DNA from: Strongylocentrotus purpuratus | Lineage: Eukaryota; Echinodermata; Echinoidea; Camarodonta; Strongylocentrotidae | Assembly (NCBI RefSeq): GCF_000002235.5 | Contig: NW_022145612.1 | Location: 22,121,147-22,185,146 of the forward strand | Length of the DNA: 64,000 nt | Direction: 5' to 3' | Shown: piece by piece, positions 37,586 to 61,800 of the stretch | Layout: each line of letters begins with the position of its first letter | How positions within the stretch are numbered: the stretch's first letter is position 1 | Notes under the pieces: generated by a model | Databases searched by the model: none | What the model saw: the letters and a program-made list of their open reading frames with translations, nothing else | What the model was told of the DNA's origin: nothing | Translations under genes and position numbers: made by a program

Positions 37586-38865
37586 CTGGGGATGAACAAA
37601 CAGAATGAAATATCAATATTTATATTTGTTACTCAAAGTTACAAATAACTAAAGCTCGAGTGAGAGTATGCAGCCATGAATAAAAGTAAAACATAATCAT
37701 TACCAAAACCTCTTCCATACAGAGAAAAGTCGTTGCTTTAGCATTTTAAAATTGAGGTTTTATTTAAAATGGCAACAATTCCATTCAAAAATTTAACAAT
37801 TGTGTTTGATTAAAATTCAGGAAATTTTAAGACTGTATGTAGGCTGTAGCCTACAATAATTTGATTTTGGTTTTTGACAGGACGTTGGTTCTGATTGGCA
37901 TTGCCGAAGTATTACAGAAATATTAGAGAATATGTTATTTCTAAATTCAATATGCACAGTTGCAGTCTTGATTCATTTAAATTTCACAATCACATTCACA
38001 CTTTCTTCATCATGTCTTCAATTCATGACAAATGACTTGTCTACTCTTGTCTTCTTACTCTTAGCCAGCACACTGCGCCAGGCAGTTTGTGCATCTGCAG
38101 TGCAATGAATGACAACTAGTTTATTCAGATTTCAGGACAACTTCAACAACTTTAACACGACGTATTTTTAATGTTAGTAAGATTACAGAACTAGATCTAC
38201 CTACATGTATTTATTATGATAATTGTCGCGATGTCGATAGTCATATGATCGGAAATGACAATAAACCAACTCAAAAGAGCACGTACGGGACTGTAGAGAC
38301 ATTTATGCAACTCACGGTACGGGCTCGGTATCCCTCGAAAAATGGCGAAAATACGGGAAAGTCAGTAACCACGTGACCAAAATTTGGTAGTCGGGGAGTC
38401 AAACTACCGAAAAATCAGCAACTTTCAAGTCAATATTTCTCGAAACTTTTTTTTTTGAGCCTAAACAAATTTGGTACTGTCAGATTCGGCAAAATCTGCT
38501 CTTTCTGTGCGACTCGACTATTTTGGGGCTAACTCTTTAATCGGGTCAAGAGCACACTTGTCCCAAAGACATGCAATTTGCCTGAAAAAACGAAGAAATT
38601 TGAATCTATCCATATTTCATGACTTAACCAGCACGTAAAATTTGCAAAATTTTATCAGAATAAGGTTCAATAATCAACCAAACTACTCACCCCACCATGA
38701 TGAACCATAACACACCGCATTGCAAACGTCAAGCCATCATACTGCGTGACTATATTTCTCGCATATCACGAGACCATTCGAGATCGGGAATTTGGCCGCG
38801 AGACGACTTCGACGAAATCAGCGATATTGCTCATTTGCATACGGACTTGCCGACTGACTGTAGAG

Positions 38866-38897
38866 TCCTAGCCAAACTGGTGCAGAGAGGCTTTAAA
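38866..38897 (+). repeat. Repeat R1, right part of the split copy
   Basis: TCCTAG followed by 'gccaaactggtgcagagagg' and 'ctttaaa'. It matches 48316-48346 and continues the left part that stops at 25039. Confidence 0.8.
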
Positions 38898-39138
38898 CTT
38901 GATTTAATTTATAGTTAAATAACAGTTTTCTGAACAACATCATTGCCTTGCTTTGGCGCTTCAACTTGCTTTCCTTCATCAGATTCAGACATCGTTCTTA
39001 TTTATAACTTGGAAATTGGTGACTGATGAAATTTGTAAATAATTCAGATGAGAAAGAAAAAATACACACAGGTAGATAGATCTAGGCCTACTGTTAGACA
39101 GATAAAAGGACTAGAAAACATATAGAATTCCAAAACAC

Positions 39139-39773
39139 AATGAGTGATTTCAAGTTTGGTGTTAGTGTTAGTGTTAGTGTTTAGAGCAGTCAAGAGCTCT
39201 TAAATCGAGCGGAGAATTTGCTGATGAAATTAAGAGCCCGATACCAATATCAAAATCGATAGCTTAACACCAGCCGTGACGTCACCACATACTTGATTTT
39301 ACGACGATGATTTAAAAATAGTACATCAAAACTAAAGATATCATGAAAAGTACAGAATAAATTTACACCTATTTCTCTGGTCTTAGAAAATAACTAATTT
39401 TACACGAAAGAATATAGGAATTACGTGTTTCACATATTTTTATTTGATCGTCAGACAATAAATTGGCGTCGTTCGTGCGTTGAATGTGCGCGGGTACAAC
39501 ACTAACACCGAACTGGAAATCAACATTTGCTTAATCCCTAGGGGCTAGTGTTAGTGAATAGGACATTTGTATGTAAAATATTAACACCAGCCACAAAGGT
39601 CAGTTCAGCAGACGACAATTTTGCAAAATCGATAACACTAGCTACCGGAAGTTGACGGTATTCAGAGGTCAAAGCCTTAACACCAGCTGATTTCCATTTC
39701 GGTGTTTAGGCTGGTGTTAGTGTTTATTAAACACTAACACCAGCCTTAAACACCCAATTTGAAATCACTCATT
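39139..39773. mobile_element. Non-autonomous element with GTGTTAGTG subterminal repeats and a large palindrome
   Basis: Inverted ends AATGAGTGATTTCAA (39139-39153) and the inverse at the right. The word TTAGTGTTAGTG or its complement CACTAACACCAGCC recurs near both ends and at about 39500, 39545 and 39580. An almost perfect palindrome lies at 39701-39754, with 26-28 bp arms and one unpaired base. No target duplication could be fixed. Non-coding. Confidence 0.7.
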
Positions 39774-42224
39774 ATATCGTTAACTACAAGTACAGAATAC
39801 CCCTATTAACACTTCCGCCTTATTATGGGACATGGACAATGCCGGTTCAGCAAACAATACAAGGTACTAGGCCTGCTCGAGAATCCCAGGAAAACAGGTA
39901 GCTGTGAACAGAGTATCGGAGCATACAGGCACAATCACCCTAAGCCCGGCCCGTACTCATCGCCACGGACGCGCTCATCCAAGCACCACCGCGAAGCTCA
40001 ACAAACGTTTTGGCCGCGTCTTGGTAGGTAATACCGACACTAATATGAAATTGTATGCTTAAAGGAGCATTGGTGAATAATATAAAGTGGATTAATGGAA
40101 AATAGAATAAATGTTCTACAAATCTAACATTAGATATTTGCAAACAACTTACATTTCAGACGTCTTTGCTTGACTTGAATTGTCTGTTACTTCGTCACTT
40201 TCCTACAACTTCGTCGAGTGTTAAGCATGGGAATGCAAAGTTTCTTCCGGTTTTAGTTTACACAGTCTCCTCGCGTTGATGATGGCAGCAGACCGTTTTC
40301 TAATTTTGATATTTCTCAGGTCACAGTGGACCTCAAAGGGAATGCCCCCTCGTCACCTTCCAAAATCAATCAGAGCATCTCCATTACATTTTTAATTGAA
40401 ATATACTGCCCCGTTCTTGTCTTTGAACTTTAACATACCGTACTTATCACATCTCATATTTCATCCATATTTCTCTTTCATGAATATCATCAGTTCACAG
40501 TTTAATTTATGGTTGTGTATCAGTATGTCTGCAGCTCAAGCGGGAGCTCATGATCTTATTTCTGCAATAGTTTATTGCTAAACTTGCCCTTTTTACACTT
40601 TTCTTTTATTGTTTATTTGACTAGTGCAACCCTCTTATACTTGTCATATATCACCAGTCCCTCTTAAAAAGGGCTTAATCATACCATCATGTTTATAGCT
40701 ATTTCAGTTGATTTCTTTTTTTCACATCCTAGTTGTGTAATAAACCATTTTCTTTGCAGATTTATCATTCTAGCTACCGGTAATTATAATCATCACTGCT
40801 GGCCACATATTCTGTTCATTTTTATTATTCTGTTCACATCTGGACACCTATTGCTCATCTTCATCATAATCATGATGATCATAAGCATATGATCATGGGG
40901 AGGGGATCTTTGGGGGATGAAGCCCTGAAAGGTGCCCTTTTTTCTTTGACAAGTGCCCCTTTTTAGGCCTTACCAAATGTCATTCGTGTTATAAAGACCG
41001 AGACATAATTACCATATTATGTGCTATATGTCAAGGTGTTTTATCACCTCTCATCTCCCTCAAAACAATAATTTCCCATAGCCTCCCCTATATATTATGT
41101 GCCCCTAATTTAAGGTGACCAAAAGCAATTTTGTTCTCAATTTAGCCCCAAACTTGCTCGCTACCCTCGCTTGAATTTACAGTTTATCTCATTAAGTAGT
41201 ATATTGAAGGTCATATCTATTCTTTAATTATGAGATTGGGCAAGGATCCATAGTTCTACCTAGGATATTATGTGGATCAGGTGCCAGAGCGGGGCGAATG
41301 TAACAGTTTCAATATCGATTATACCATGACCCATTTACAACAGTAGATGGCGCTAGTATACAACAACATGATCCGGTTTAAATACAGGCAGCTTGGAACT
41401 AATAATTGATTTATTAATTACTGTTTAATTCACTAAAAAAAAAAAAAGTATTTCAGCGGTGGAGATTGGTTAAAGATATTCCTATAGCATCTTGTTATAA
41501 CATCAAAGAGTTTCAGAGGAATTAAATATTTTTACCAACACTTTGTAATACCTTTAAAACCCAATCATGTCTCATTATCACATGCAGCAGCAAAGTATGG
41601 TGTTGAAGCAGCTAGTCTCTTCGACCACATAAAGAGAAATTTTGAAGATCATCCCCAGCAATATATTAATTATAATGAAGCGGTGTATAAAATGAATAAA
41701 GATTGTTATTCTTTGCATGGAGGTTACCCTTTGAAGGTGCCCCCTTTTTTCCAGAAAGTGCCCTTTTTGCCCATGCACCCCCACTTTGAAAGACACTCCA
41801 CCATCCATGTTAAACTGGGTAGGATTTTAGTTACTGTCGATCCGGGATAAGGGAAAAACAAGATTGTAATGTGCGTCATAGTAATAATAATAATAATAAC
41901 TAGTTCTTATATAGCGCTTATATAGCACTTATATAGCGCTTATATAGCACAATACTATGAGAATATTGTGAGAACATGGCAAAAGTAACATGCCCTTTTG
42001 AATTGCAGAATGAATATTTTACGACTCTAATCTGGGATTCAAATTTATATGCACCAAGGAACAAGATTTAATAAAATCTATTCCTCTTTACGAGTCTCTT
42101 TACAAGTCTCCTTTGTACCATGGAATCATTCTTTGTCTGTCTCCCCTCCTCGTTCCAGCTTTTCTTTCTCTTTCTCTCTCCATGTTTGAACTACTAGTAT
42201 CCAAATTAAGCACCAAGCAGAAAT
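39774..42224. other. Non-coding, no gene seen
   Basis: No domain-bearing frame. Near 40930-40960 and 41720-41790 there are related 'gtgcccctttttt' words that may be decayed element pieces. A reversed retroposon-like tail lies at 41883-41960. Confidence 0.5.
41883..41960 (-). mobile_element. Retroposon-type 3' tail, minus strand
   Basis: Read on the minus strand, three 'gcgctatataag' type units are followed by (ATT)n, the same tail style as at 6525-6596. No coding remnant. Confidence 0.45.
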
Positions 42225-42533
42225 GGTTCTTGGACACCTACCCCCCCCCCCCCAGGGCAACCACCCTCTAGAACGACTACCCCCCCCCCCTCCTCCCCCT
42301 CGGGACAGCTGCCCCTGACAACTACCCCCTAGGATAGTTGTCCGGGGGGTAGTTGTCCGGGGGGTAGTTGTCCTAGAGGATGGTTGTCGTAAGGGGTAGC
42401 TGTCTGGGGGGGGGGGGGTAATTGTCTGGGGGGGTAGTTGTCATAGGGGGGATGTTGTCTGGGGTAGTTGTCCAGGGGAAGTTGACTGGGGGTGGTTATC
42501 CAGGGGGTGGATGTCCAGGGGGTGGGTTTCCGG
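42225..42533. repeat. G-rich inverted minisatellite, array 1
   Basis: Units of about 16-20 bp of the form GGGGGTAGTTGTCC(TAG/CGG). The left third carries the units on one strand and the right two thirds carry the complement, with the switch at about 42325-42345, so the array folds into a long G:C-rich hairpin. The outer edge GGTTCTTGGACACCTACC matches the reverse complement of the right edge of array 2 (46911-47703), so both are copies of one element. Confidence 0.85.
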
Positions 42534-44300
42534 ATACGGGCAGAAATATGTTGGCTGTTTTGCCAGACTATATAGTCAACATCAAAGTTTGAGTATATAT
42601 ATGTTATGCTATAACATTAAGAAAAGAAACAGAGATTGACAGATACGGGGGGTATACATATTTATACAAATTTTATTTGCAAATGTAAATCACAATAATG
42701 CAAAGCAGAATCACACAATCTACTGCTTTCAGCTAACAAATGTACAACACAAACACTATACTCCTGACAAACTTTAATACAGATAAATATGTTTGTTGAT
42801 ACCAACATATGGACTTACATGAGAAAATTACAATGTTTGTACATACTTACAATGAAGCAAACACATATTGCTCCAGGTTCCCCAAACCATTAAAAGTATA
42901 TATTCCCACCATCAAGCTCAGTCTATTCTATTTAAGTAAATAATTTTGGACCTCTTTTTCATAAATTATAATTCCAATGACAACTTTGGAAGGAGGTTAG
43001 TTGTTACATAACGGAGAATGTTGATTAAATATGGGTCTCCTGAATAAAGAAATTTGGACTGCTACCACCCCCCCCCCCCCCCCCTCCACCTTCCCTGTCA
43101 TAATGCACACCTGAGCTAGATACTTAAGCTCGGCTCAAGACTTTATAGAATTTTGTTTACGTGTCAAATTGAGAGTGCAGAATAACCATTTGCCGGCAAT
43201 AATCAACAGTTGGTCCCTAGTAAAGACAGTCACTGATTGGATTAAACTTTATGTTTATGTTGTGATACAAAAGCAAAATGTTACAGTCATAATTGGAAAT
43301 TCAAGAACATGGTTACGGTAAAAGAGAAAACAATGTCATGAACTATTCATGGTTTTAAGTTGACTCTCCAAAGCAAAGCTGGTATGCAACATGGTTTGTT
43401 GACAAACCAAGAGTTAGCTGAATTATTTTCCTTTTAATTCAAAAGACACCGTAGCTTAATTTACGTCTACCATAGCGTGTATGGAATTTATGCTAATTCT
43501 AGTTCAGAGCGACGTGTTCACAGACGCCATGTTTCTTTCGTTAGGAAAGGATGTTTAGGAGACGAAAGTCTTACTATGTTGTTTTAGTTAGGAAACTAAA
43601 AACCCGACTGGAGATGCCGGTATCTGGATGAACCTGCTTGAGGACTTTGTAGTCTACGTTGTATGAGTTACATTGGAAGTCTTATTGCTTTTAGAAATGA
43701 CAATGCATAACATACAGATGCGATGTTAAATATCGCTTCATCTATGTAGATATGTTTAATACAATGTATTCAGGTGGTTTAATACGTTATTTAACCTGGG
43801 GCTTATTGTTGGCCATTTAGAGTGATAGTTTAAGTGAGAAAGTTGAGTTAGTAAATACATGAATGAACAAAACAGAGTAAGCTTATAAACTGGAATGTTT
43901 GCTCTATAAATGGAAGTTTGTGAGTTATGATGTAAACAAAGGACTAGGGGTTTAATCTTACATTTGATTAACGAGACGTTGTTTCGGTGATGTTTAGATT
44001 AGTCTTCGTATTCAGCGGGGAAGTTTCCTTAGTCTTAGTGAGTTTGTTATAATGAGGTTACACTACACATTTCAAGGAGTTAAAGTAGTGATTTGATTTG
44101 ATTTTAGTTTCAGAACAGAGCATAGAAACTGCACTGTCAGAAATTTCTAGATTTGTTTATCTGTTGATTCAATGATAGTATATGTCGAGCTTGAAGTTGA
44201 TACAGTTAATTTGATGTAGGCATTTAGCTTTCATTAGCTTAGTTGATGTTTGGATTGGATACATCAGTCTTCATTTATATGTGCAAAGATTGTACATGTA
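42534..44300. other. Non-coding, downstream of MCM2
   Basis: No coding frame recognised. A poly-C run lies at about 43069-43084. The stretch 43440-44100 is less repetitive and has no identified function. Confidence 0.5.
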
Positions 44301-44306
44301 TTTATT
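44301..44306 (-). terminator. Candidate MCM2 polyadenylation signal AATAAA
   Basis: TTTATT on the plus strand (AATAAA on the minus strand) about 385 bp past the MCM2 stop codon. Position is plausible; unproven without transcript ends. Confidence 0.4.
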
Positions 44307-44689
44307 ATCCTTTTGTGTCTCTTATGCATTCACAGATTGAATAAAATTCTGAACGGACCTTTAAACTCCAGTGAAATATGGTGTTTTAGAGGACTGGTTT
44401 CAAGTTCTTTGAATCAGATGGTTATGGGTAGCAAATACTTATTTCAAATACTCCATGACATACAAGGAATTCTGGGAAGACAGGGTCATCTTTCACAAAA
44501 AGAGCAAGAAAGTAGCTCCCAAGTTTTACCCAACCTGTGTCTAAGGCACCACAAACAATCACCTTGCTACAGCTCTAGAAATATTCAAGTCGTCTCGTTC
44601 CTTTGGATTTCAGTTTTTCAAAGTTCTTCATATTCCGATTTCATTGTCATATGATGATGACGGAATTCAGACTGGAAGCCTGTCATTGC

Positions 44690-57260
<12,571 letters not shown>

Positions 57261-57400
57261 TTTTGCAGATATCTAAAGTTTCCTTCCACTTAAAAAACGA
57301 AACCTGGAGGTAAAAATCACTGGATTGCAGCACGGAACAGTTGTTGTTTTCGTACCTACTCGGCTCGCACGTTGACTCGAGATACGCGATGGCTCAGCTG

Positions 57401-57441
57401 TTTCCCGCAATAGCACACCCGTGATCGAAAACCCCGCGAAA
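57401..57441 (-). promoter_or_regulatory. Putative E2F-type sites upstream of MCM2
   Basis: TTTCCCGC at 57401-57408 and CCCCGCGAAA (TTTCGCGGGG on the minus strand) at 57432-57441 lie about 140-180 bp upstream of the MCM2 start codon. Both fit the E2F consensus, and animal MCM genes are known E2F targets. The transcription start is unknown. Confidence 0.55.
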
Positions 57442-57807
57442 CTGATCAGAATTAGTCTCGACATACAGGCCCAAGAAATGATATTAGTCTGCATAAACAG
57501 ACTTTGATTGACAGCCTTGGGCAGCTCTGGTGGACCCATAGACAAATTAAATCAGTGTATTTTGTTCGGGGATATAATTTTGTTGAGACTACATCTGGCG
57601 TCACCGAATCAAGAAAAAATATGTTGAAATATCTAGCAGGCAGACACATTTTTCTGCATCACTCTCTGATTTTTCCATTTAAACGTCTTTGGATTTTTCA
57701 CTACTTAAGCCTAAAATAAAAACTTATTGTAGATCTATTGCCCTTTGCGACCGACCCCAAAATCTGAAAATCTACGGTCGGCATTTTTCAATATAATAAT
57801 AATAATA
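57442..57807. other. Upstream flank of MCM2, no gene seen
   Basis: Probably distal promoter or intergenic. The short frames here have no domain. A divergent neighbour is not visible. Confidence 0.5.
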
Positions 57808-57956
57808 ATTTTCAATAATTTATTGCATTTTATCCCGGTTCCCAACATAAACAAATCTTCTGTGTGCCCATGCCTTGAGCCATATTAATGAATGGCCGTC
57901 CAGAGGATTTTTTTTATGTTGGGGACCGGGGTAAAATGCAATAAGTTATTGAAAAT
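57808..57956. repeat. Inverted repeat with ~50-bp arms
   Basis: Arms 57808-57857 and 57906-57956 pair with about six mismatches, sharing 'ttattgcattttatccc' and 'ccaacataaa'. The 48-bp loop makes this a likely foldback element. Confidence 0.8.
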
Positions 57957-58145
57957 TTATTGCATTGTCTGTATTTTTTTTTATTTATGGAAACTGCCCC
58001 CTACCCTAGCCCCCGCTGCGTACAGTCATGGTACAGTGACAAAACAATGGCCTCGTAACTGTGAGGCCCCAGGATCGCCGTGCCTATGTGCTAGTGCCCT
58101 TTTGTGGGACATTAATCCTCATTACTGTCATTTATGACTTGAGGG

Positions 58146-58394
58146 CAGGGGCGTACGCAGGGGGGGGGGGGTTGGGGTTCAAACCCCCCCTTTGGTATTT
58201 TTATGTGTGTAAACCCCCTAAAACCCCCCCCCCTTCGGATTTTTTTTTTTTTTTTTTCATTATTATTTAGAAGAAAAAAGAAAAAAATATGCCCACGGCT
58301 AACCTAAAACAGGTGACCTTACCCCCCTCCCCCAACGAAGAAAAATGTCAATTTTTTAAATTTCGAGACCAAAAAAAAAAAAAAGTGTCCGCTT

Positions 58395-58435
<41 letters not shown>

Positions 58436-58508
58436 ACTGAGCGACTTTTCGGCTGGCTGAGTCGTTGCGATTTTTTTTGGACTCAAAAAAAAAAAAAAGT
58501 GTCCGCTT

Positions 58509-58543
<35 letters not shown>

Positions 58544-58656
58544 CTGAGCGACTTTTCGGCCGGCGCGATTTTAAATTTTTCGGGAGCAACATATTTTGGG
58601 CCCGATTTTAAACCCCCCCCCCCCCCCCCCTTGAAAAGATCCTGCGTACGCCCCTG
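58146..58656. mobile_element. hAT-like element, 511 bp, with poly-C runs
   Basis: Ends CAGGGGCGTACGCAGG and CCTGCGTACGCCCCTG, flanked by an exact 8-bp duplication CTTGAGGG (58138-58145 and 58657-58664). An internal direct duplication ('aaagtgtccgcttacccc...actgagcgacttttcggc') occurs twice. Long poly-C runs are probably mis-sized in the assembly. No transposase. Confidence 0.9.
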
Positions 58657-59689
58657 CTTGAGGGCGTAGGTCCCCTAGTTAATAAGCATAGTTTCAAAAT
58701 CCTACTCGATCAACACAACATTGCAAACCATGGTTTATTATGAGGTGAAAAAGATATGGATGGAATGATGACGCTAAAACACATTGTATTAAAGCATTAA
58801 AAACTGAGAAATATCAGCCGAAAGAGGGCGGGAAAAGGAAAAAGAAAATCAAAAACATTCAACAACAAAAAACTTTTCCGACCCGCGCCGGGCGACCGAG
58901 TCGGTCGCCGTGGGTAGGAAAAGTTTTTTGTACCTGAGGGGGGGGGAAGGGGGCAGAGTGCCCCCCCCCCCTGACGAGCTCCAGGGGAAAAAAGGAAAAG
59001 GGGGGAAGGGGAAAGGGGAAAAAAAGGGGAAAGAGAAAAAAAGGGGAAAGAAAAGAAAAGAAAGGAAAGGAAAGAAAAAGAAAAAATGAAAAGGGAAGAA
59101 GAAGAAGAGAAAAGGAAGAAAGAGAGAAAAGAAAAGGAAAGAAAAAAAAATGGGTAAATTATTTTGAAAAAGACCATGGCCGTACGCACCGGGGTGGGGG
59201 GGGGGGGAGGCAGTTGACCCCAGATATTTTGAAAACGTACAATTTTTTTCCTGAAAATGTTTAACAAAGCTCACAAGTAGTGAAGGCCTATACCAAATCC
59301 TTCAATTCTACTTTTGAAAATGCAAAAGTACCCTCATGACCAGTTTGGTCGCTCGAACTCATTTCACACCTTTTGTTTTTGAGTTTCTTCAAAAACTTTT
59401 CATGCATCTTTCCCCCTCCCCCATCAAAAAAAATATTCAGCATACGGCAAAGAAAAAGAGAAATGAAAATAGGAAAATAATTATAAGTGATAATTATAAC
59501 AAATTCGACACTCTTCGCTGGCGCGAGCTGCCTGCTAGCCTGTTTTGTATTAATTGCTTTCACTTGCTCGTCCCCCTGAAAAAAGAAAAGGATTACATAT
59601 TATTGTGTCTGCCCCGACTGGCCCCAACCTGCAGCCATGGCAACCATAACACCCAATTTATGTACTAAAAGAGACTAATTCATTTTTTC
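58657..59689. other. Non-coding with a purine-rich tract
   Basis: A GA-rich tract at 58980-59160 gives long Phe/Ser-rich artefact frames on the minus strand. A hairpin at 58865-58931 is listed separately. No gene seen. Confidence 0.6.
58865..58931. repeat. Two-level hairpin
   Basis: Outer arms ACAAAAAACTTTTCC and GGAAAAGTTTTTTGT surround an inner palindrome GGCGACCGAGTCGGTCGCC. It may be the end of a decayed element. Confidence 0.75.
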
Positions 59690-60246
59690 TCGCTCGCTAC
59701 GCTCGCTCGCGAATAAATGAAATGGACATTGCTTTGAAAACAATTGTGCCCACCCTTGACCTGCAACAATATCATTAAAATGGAAGTGTTTTTTCGCCCT
59801 CTCGCCAAAAAGGAATTGATATCGTGTTAATCGCGATTGCGCCCGTCCCGACCTGCACCAATAAAAACAAGTTTATGTATTAATTTCTATTAAAAGAGAA
59901 TTGATTTTTTTTTTGCATCGCTATGCTCGCTCATCAAAATGGAATTGACATTTCTAACAAAATAATTATGTGCGCCCCCTTGCCTGCAACGAAAATCCCA
60001 GCAAATAAGTACCGAACGCTATTTTGAGAGATATTGTTTCCTCGCTCGCCAGAATTGATGATTGATTGATTTTAGTGATTGATACATGAGTTTATTTGTT
60101 TTTTGTTTTTTTTTCCCCTCTCTTGCTACGCTGTCTTTACAATTAACATGCTCACCCCAACCTGTAACAAATTACCAGTTGATAATTATGTACCACTCAC
60201 TAGCTATACGCTCCCTCGCCAATATGGAATATAAACATCACCTTAA

Positions 60247-60747
60247 AGGTATTACAAAGTTTGGGAAATTTTGAAAAATGGGTGGATAGTGATTCTTTAC
60301 AATTTTAATATATTTGGATGCCCCTGTGGGTGTTTTAAAAACACCATAAATTTTAGCCCCTAAAACACTTCTGCTTTCGAGACAAATTGAATATAAAGAT
60401 TTACCGGTGCTCCCGGTAAATTTTGATGAATTTCAAATAGCTCCTACGGCCGTTCAATGGTAGCTGCGACCATGAAAATCTCAGAGTATGTAGTTGTGGT
60501 ATATAATTTCCGAACGAGAATAGCTAATCAGTCAATTTTAGTCCATAAACATTGTTTTATAGCTTAACTTATATATTGACCTTGAGAGGGAGCTATTCAA
60601 CATAAAGTGTTTATTATTTACAATTTCATAACTTTAGAGTCGATTTCGACCGCGACAACGATCCCTGAATATTGTAGGATCGTATATGCTTCCAATATTT
60701 TCATTTGAACCAAATTCATGACCCCATACCAAAACTTTGTATTACCT
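60247..60747. mobile_element. TTAA-flanked MITE, family C
   Basis: Inverted ends AGGTATTACAAAGTTTGGG and AGGTAATACAAAGTTTTGG (right end, reversed), flanked by TTAA at 60243-60246 and 60748-60751. 501 bp, non-coding, inserted into the satellite. It shares the TTAA-AGGTA start with families A and B. Confidence 0.85.
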
Positions 60748-61078
60748 TTAAACATGATTGTGTAAGCCCCGACCTGCAACAAAAAACCTGAAAATTATGC
60801 ACCAATCATCATTTATTTTGTTTTGCCTGCCCACCAAATTGGGATTGACATTGGCTTAAACACGATTGTACCCTCCCCCGACCTGCAACAACGAATAAAG
60901 TTTATGTACCAATTCATTGAGGACAATTGAACCAAGTTTAATTGGTAATTAGTTTTATTTTTAAAAAAATTAAAAAAACGATTTTTTTTTTTTTTTTTTT
61001 TTTTTTTTCTTTTTTTTTTTTCTTGCTCGCTACGCTCGCTCGCCAAAATGAAATTAACATCGCCAACGTGGGGGAAAC

Positions 61079-61800
61079 TGAATTCAGACAATGATTAACA
61101 ACCGAGAACGGTACAACGAATCGTCTTCTTTCTCTAATAATTTAATGAAATGTAAAAGCTTCCGCGCTTCGCGCGGGAGAGGGGGGGGGGAACTCAATTC
61201 AGACAAGGATTAAGAGTCGAGAACGGTACTTTTTCTCTAATGATTTAATGAAACGTCAAAGCTTCCGCGCTTCGCGCGGGAGGGGGTATGGAAACCGAAT
61301 TCAGACAATGATTAAGAATCGAGAACGGTACAACGAATCGTCTTCTTTCTCTAATAATAATTATTTAATGAAGCGTCAAAGCTTCCGCGCTTCGCGCTGG
61401 AGAGGGGAGGGGAACTCAATTCAGACAAGGATTAAGAGTCGAGAACGGTACTCTTTCTCTAATGATTTAATGAAACGTCAAAGCTACCGCGCTTCGCGCG
61501 GGAGGGGGGAAATGAATTCGAACAAGGATTAAGAATCGAGAATGGGACAACGAATCATCTTCTTTCTCTAATAATTTAATGAAGCGTCAGAAGCTTACGC
61601 GCTACGCGCGGGAGGAGGAAAACTGAATTCAGACAAGGATTTAGAGTCGAGAATGGAACAACGAATCATCTTCTTTCTCTAATAATTTCATTAAACTATG
61701 AAAGGTCAATGCTTCGCGCGGGAGGGGGAAAACTGAATTCAGACAAGGAATAAGAGTCGAGAATGGTACAACAAATCGTCTTCTTTCTCTAATATCAATT
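61079..61800 (+). repeat. Seven-copy tandem repeat, ~100-120 bp, each with a GC hairpin
   Basis: Units begin near 61079, 61191, 61289, 61409, 61508, 61618 and 61730 with GAATTCAGACAAGGATTAAG, pass through CGAGAACGGTACAACGAATC, TCTTCTTTCTCTAATAATTT and AATGAAACGTCAAAGC, and end in CTTCCGCGCTTCGCGCGGGAG, a self-complementary core, then a G run. Three units stay in one frame and yield a repetitive 94-codon frame that is unlikely to be a gene. Confidence 0.9.

Larger units (their letters stand above)
25040..38861 (-). mobile_element. Large DNA transposon (Academ-like architecture), about 13.8 kb
   Basis: Bounded by a perfect 16-bp inverted repeat, ACAGTCAGTCGGCAAG (25040-25055, inverse at 38846-38861). 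A TCCTAG word lies next to both ends (25034-25039 and 38866-38871); four extra bases (AGAG, 38862-38865) at the right leave the exact duplication at 4-6 bp. The interrupted repeat R1 is intact at 48164-48347, which confirms the insertion. A 20-bp direct repeat beginning TTTAATCGGGTC lies 0.3-0.4 kb inside each end (25423-25442 and 38536-38555). Cargo on the minus strand: an SGNH hydrolase exon, then the transposase/nuclease frame. Transposase core + XPG-like nuclease + Cys-rich module resembles Academ elements as I recall them, which make 3-4 bp duplications. Superfamily is inference; the borders are seen. Confidence 0.8.

Noticed and set aside
38281..38294. Another ACGTACGGGAC-like word near the right end of the large transposon
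   Set aside because: Only a partial match to the 14-mer of the nested element and outside its borders; probably chance.
38697..38918. 73-codon plus-strand frame at the right end of the large transposon
   Set aside because: It runs across the transposon terminus into repeat R1, so it cannot be a conserved gene.
58797..59274. Phe/Ser-rich frames of 141-156 codons
   Set aside because: Translation of a purine-rich simple repeat on the opposite strand.
61248..61532. 94-codon frame with repeated MKRQSFRASR segments
   Set aside because: Produced by in-frame tandem repeat units; other units break the frame and the flanks are satellite.
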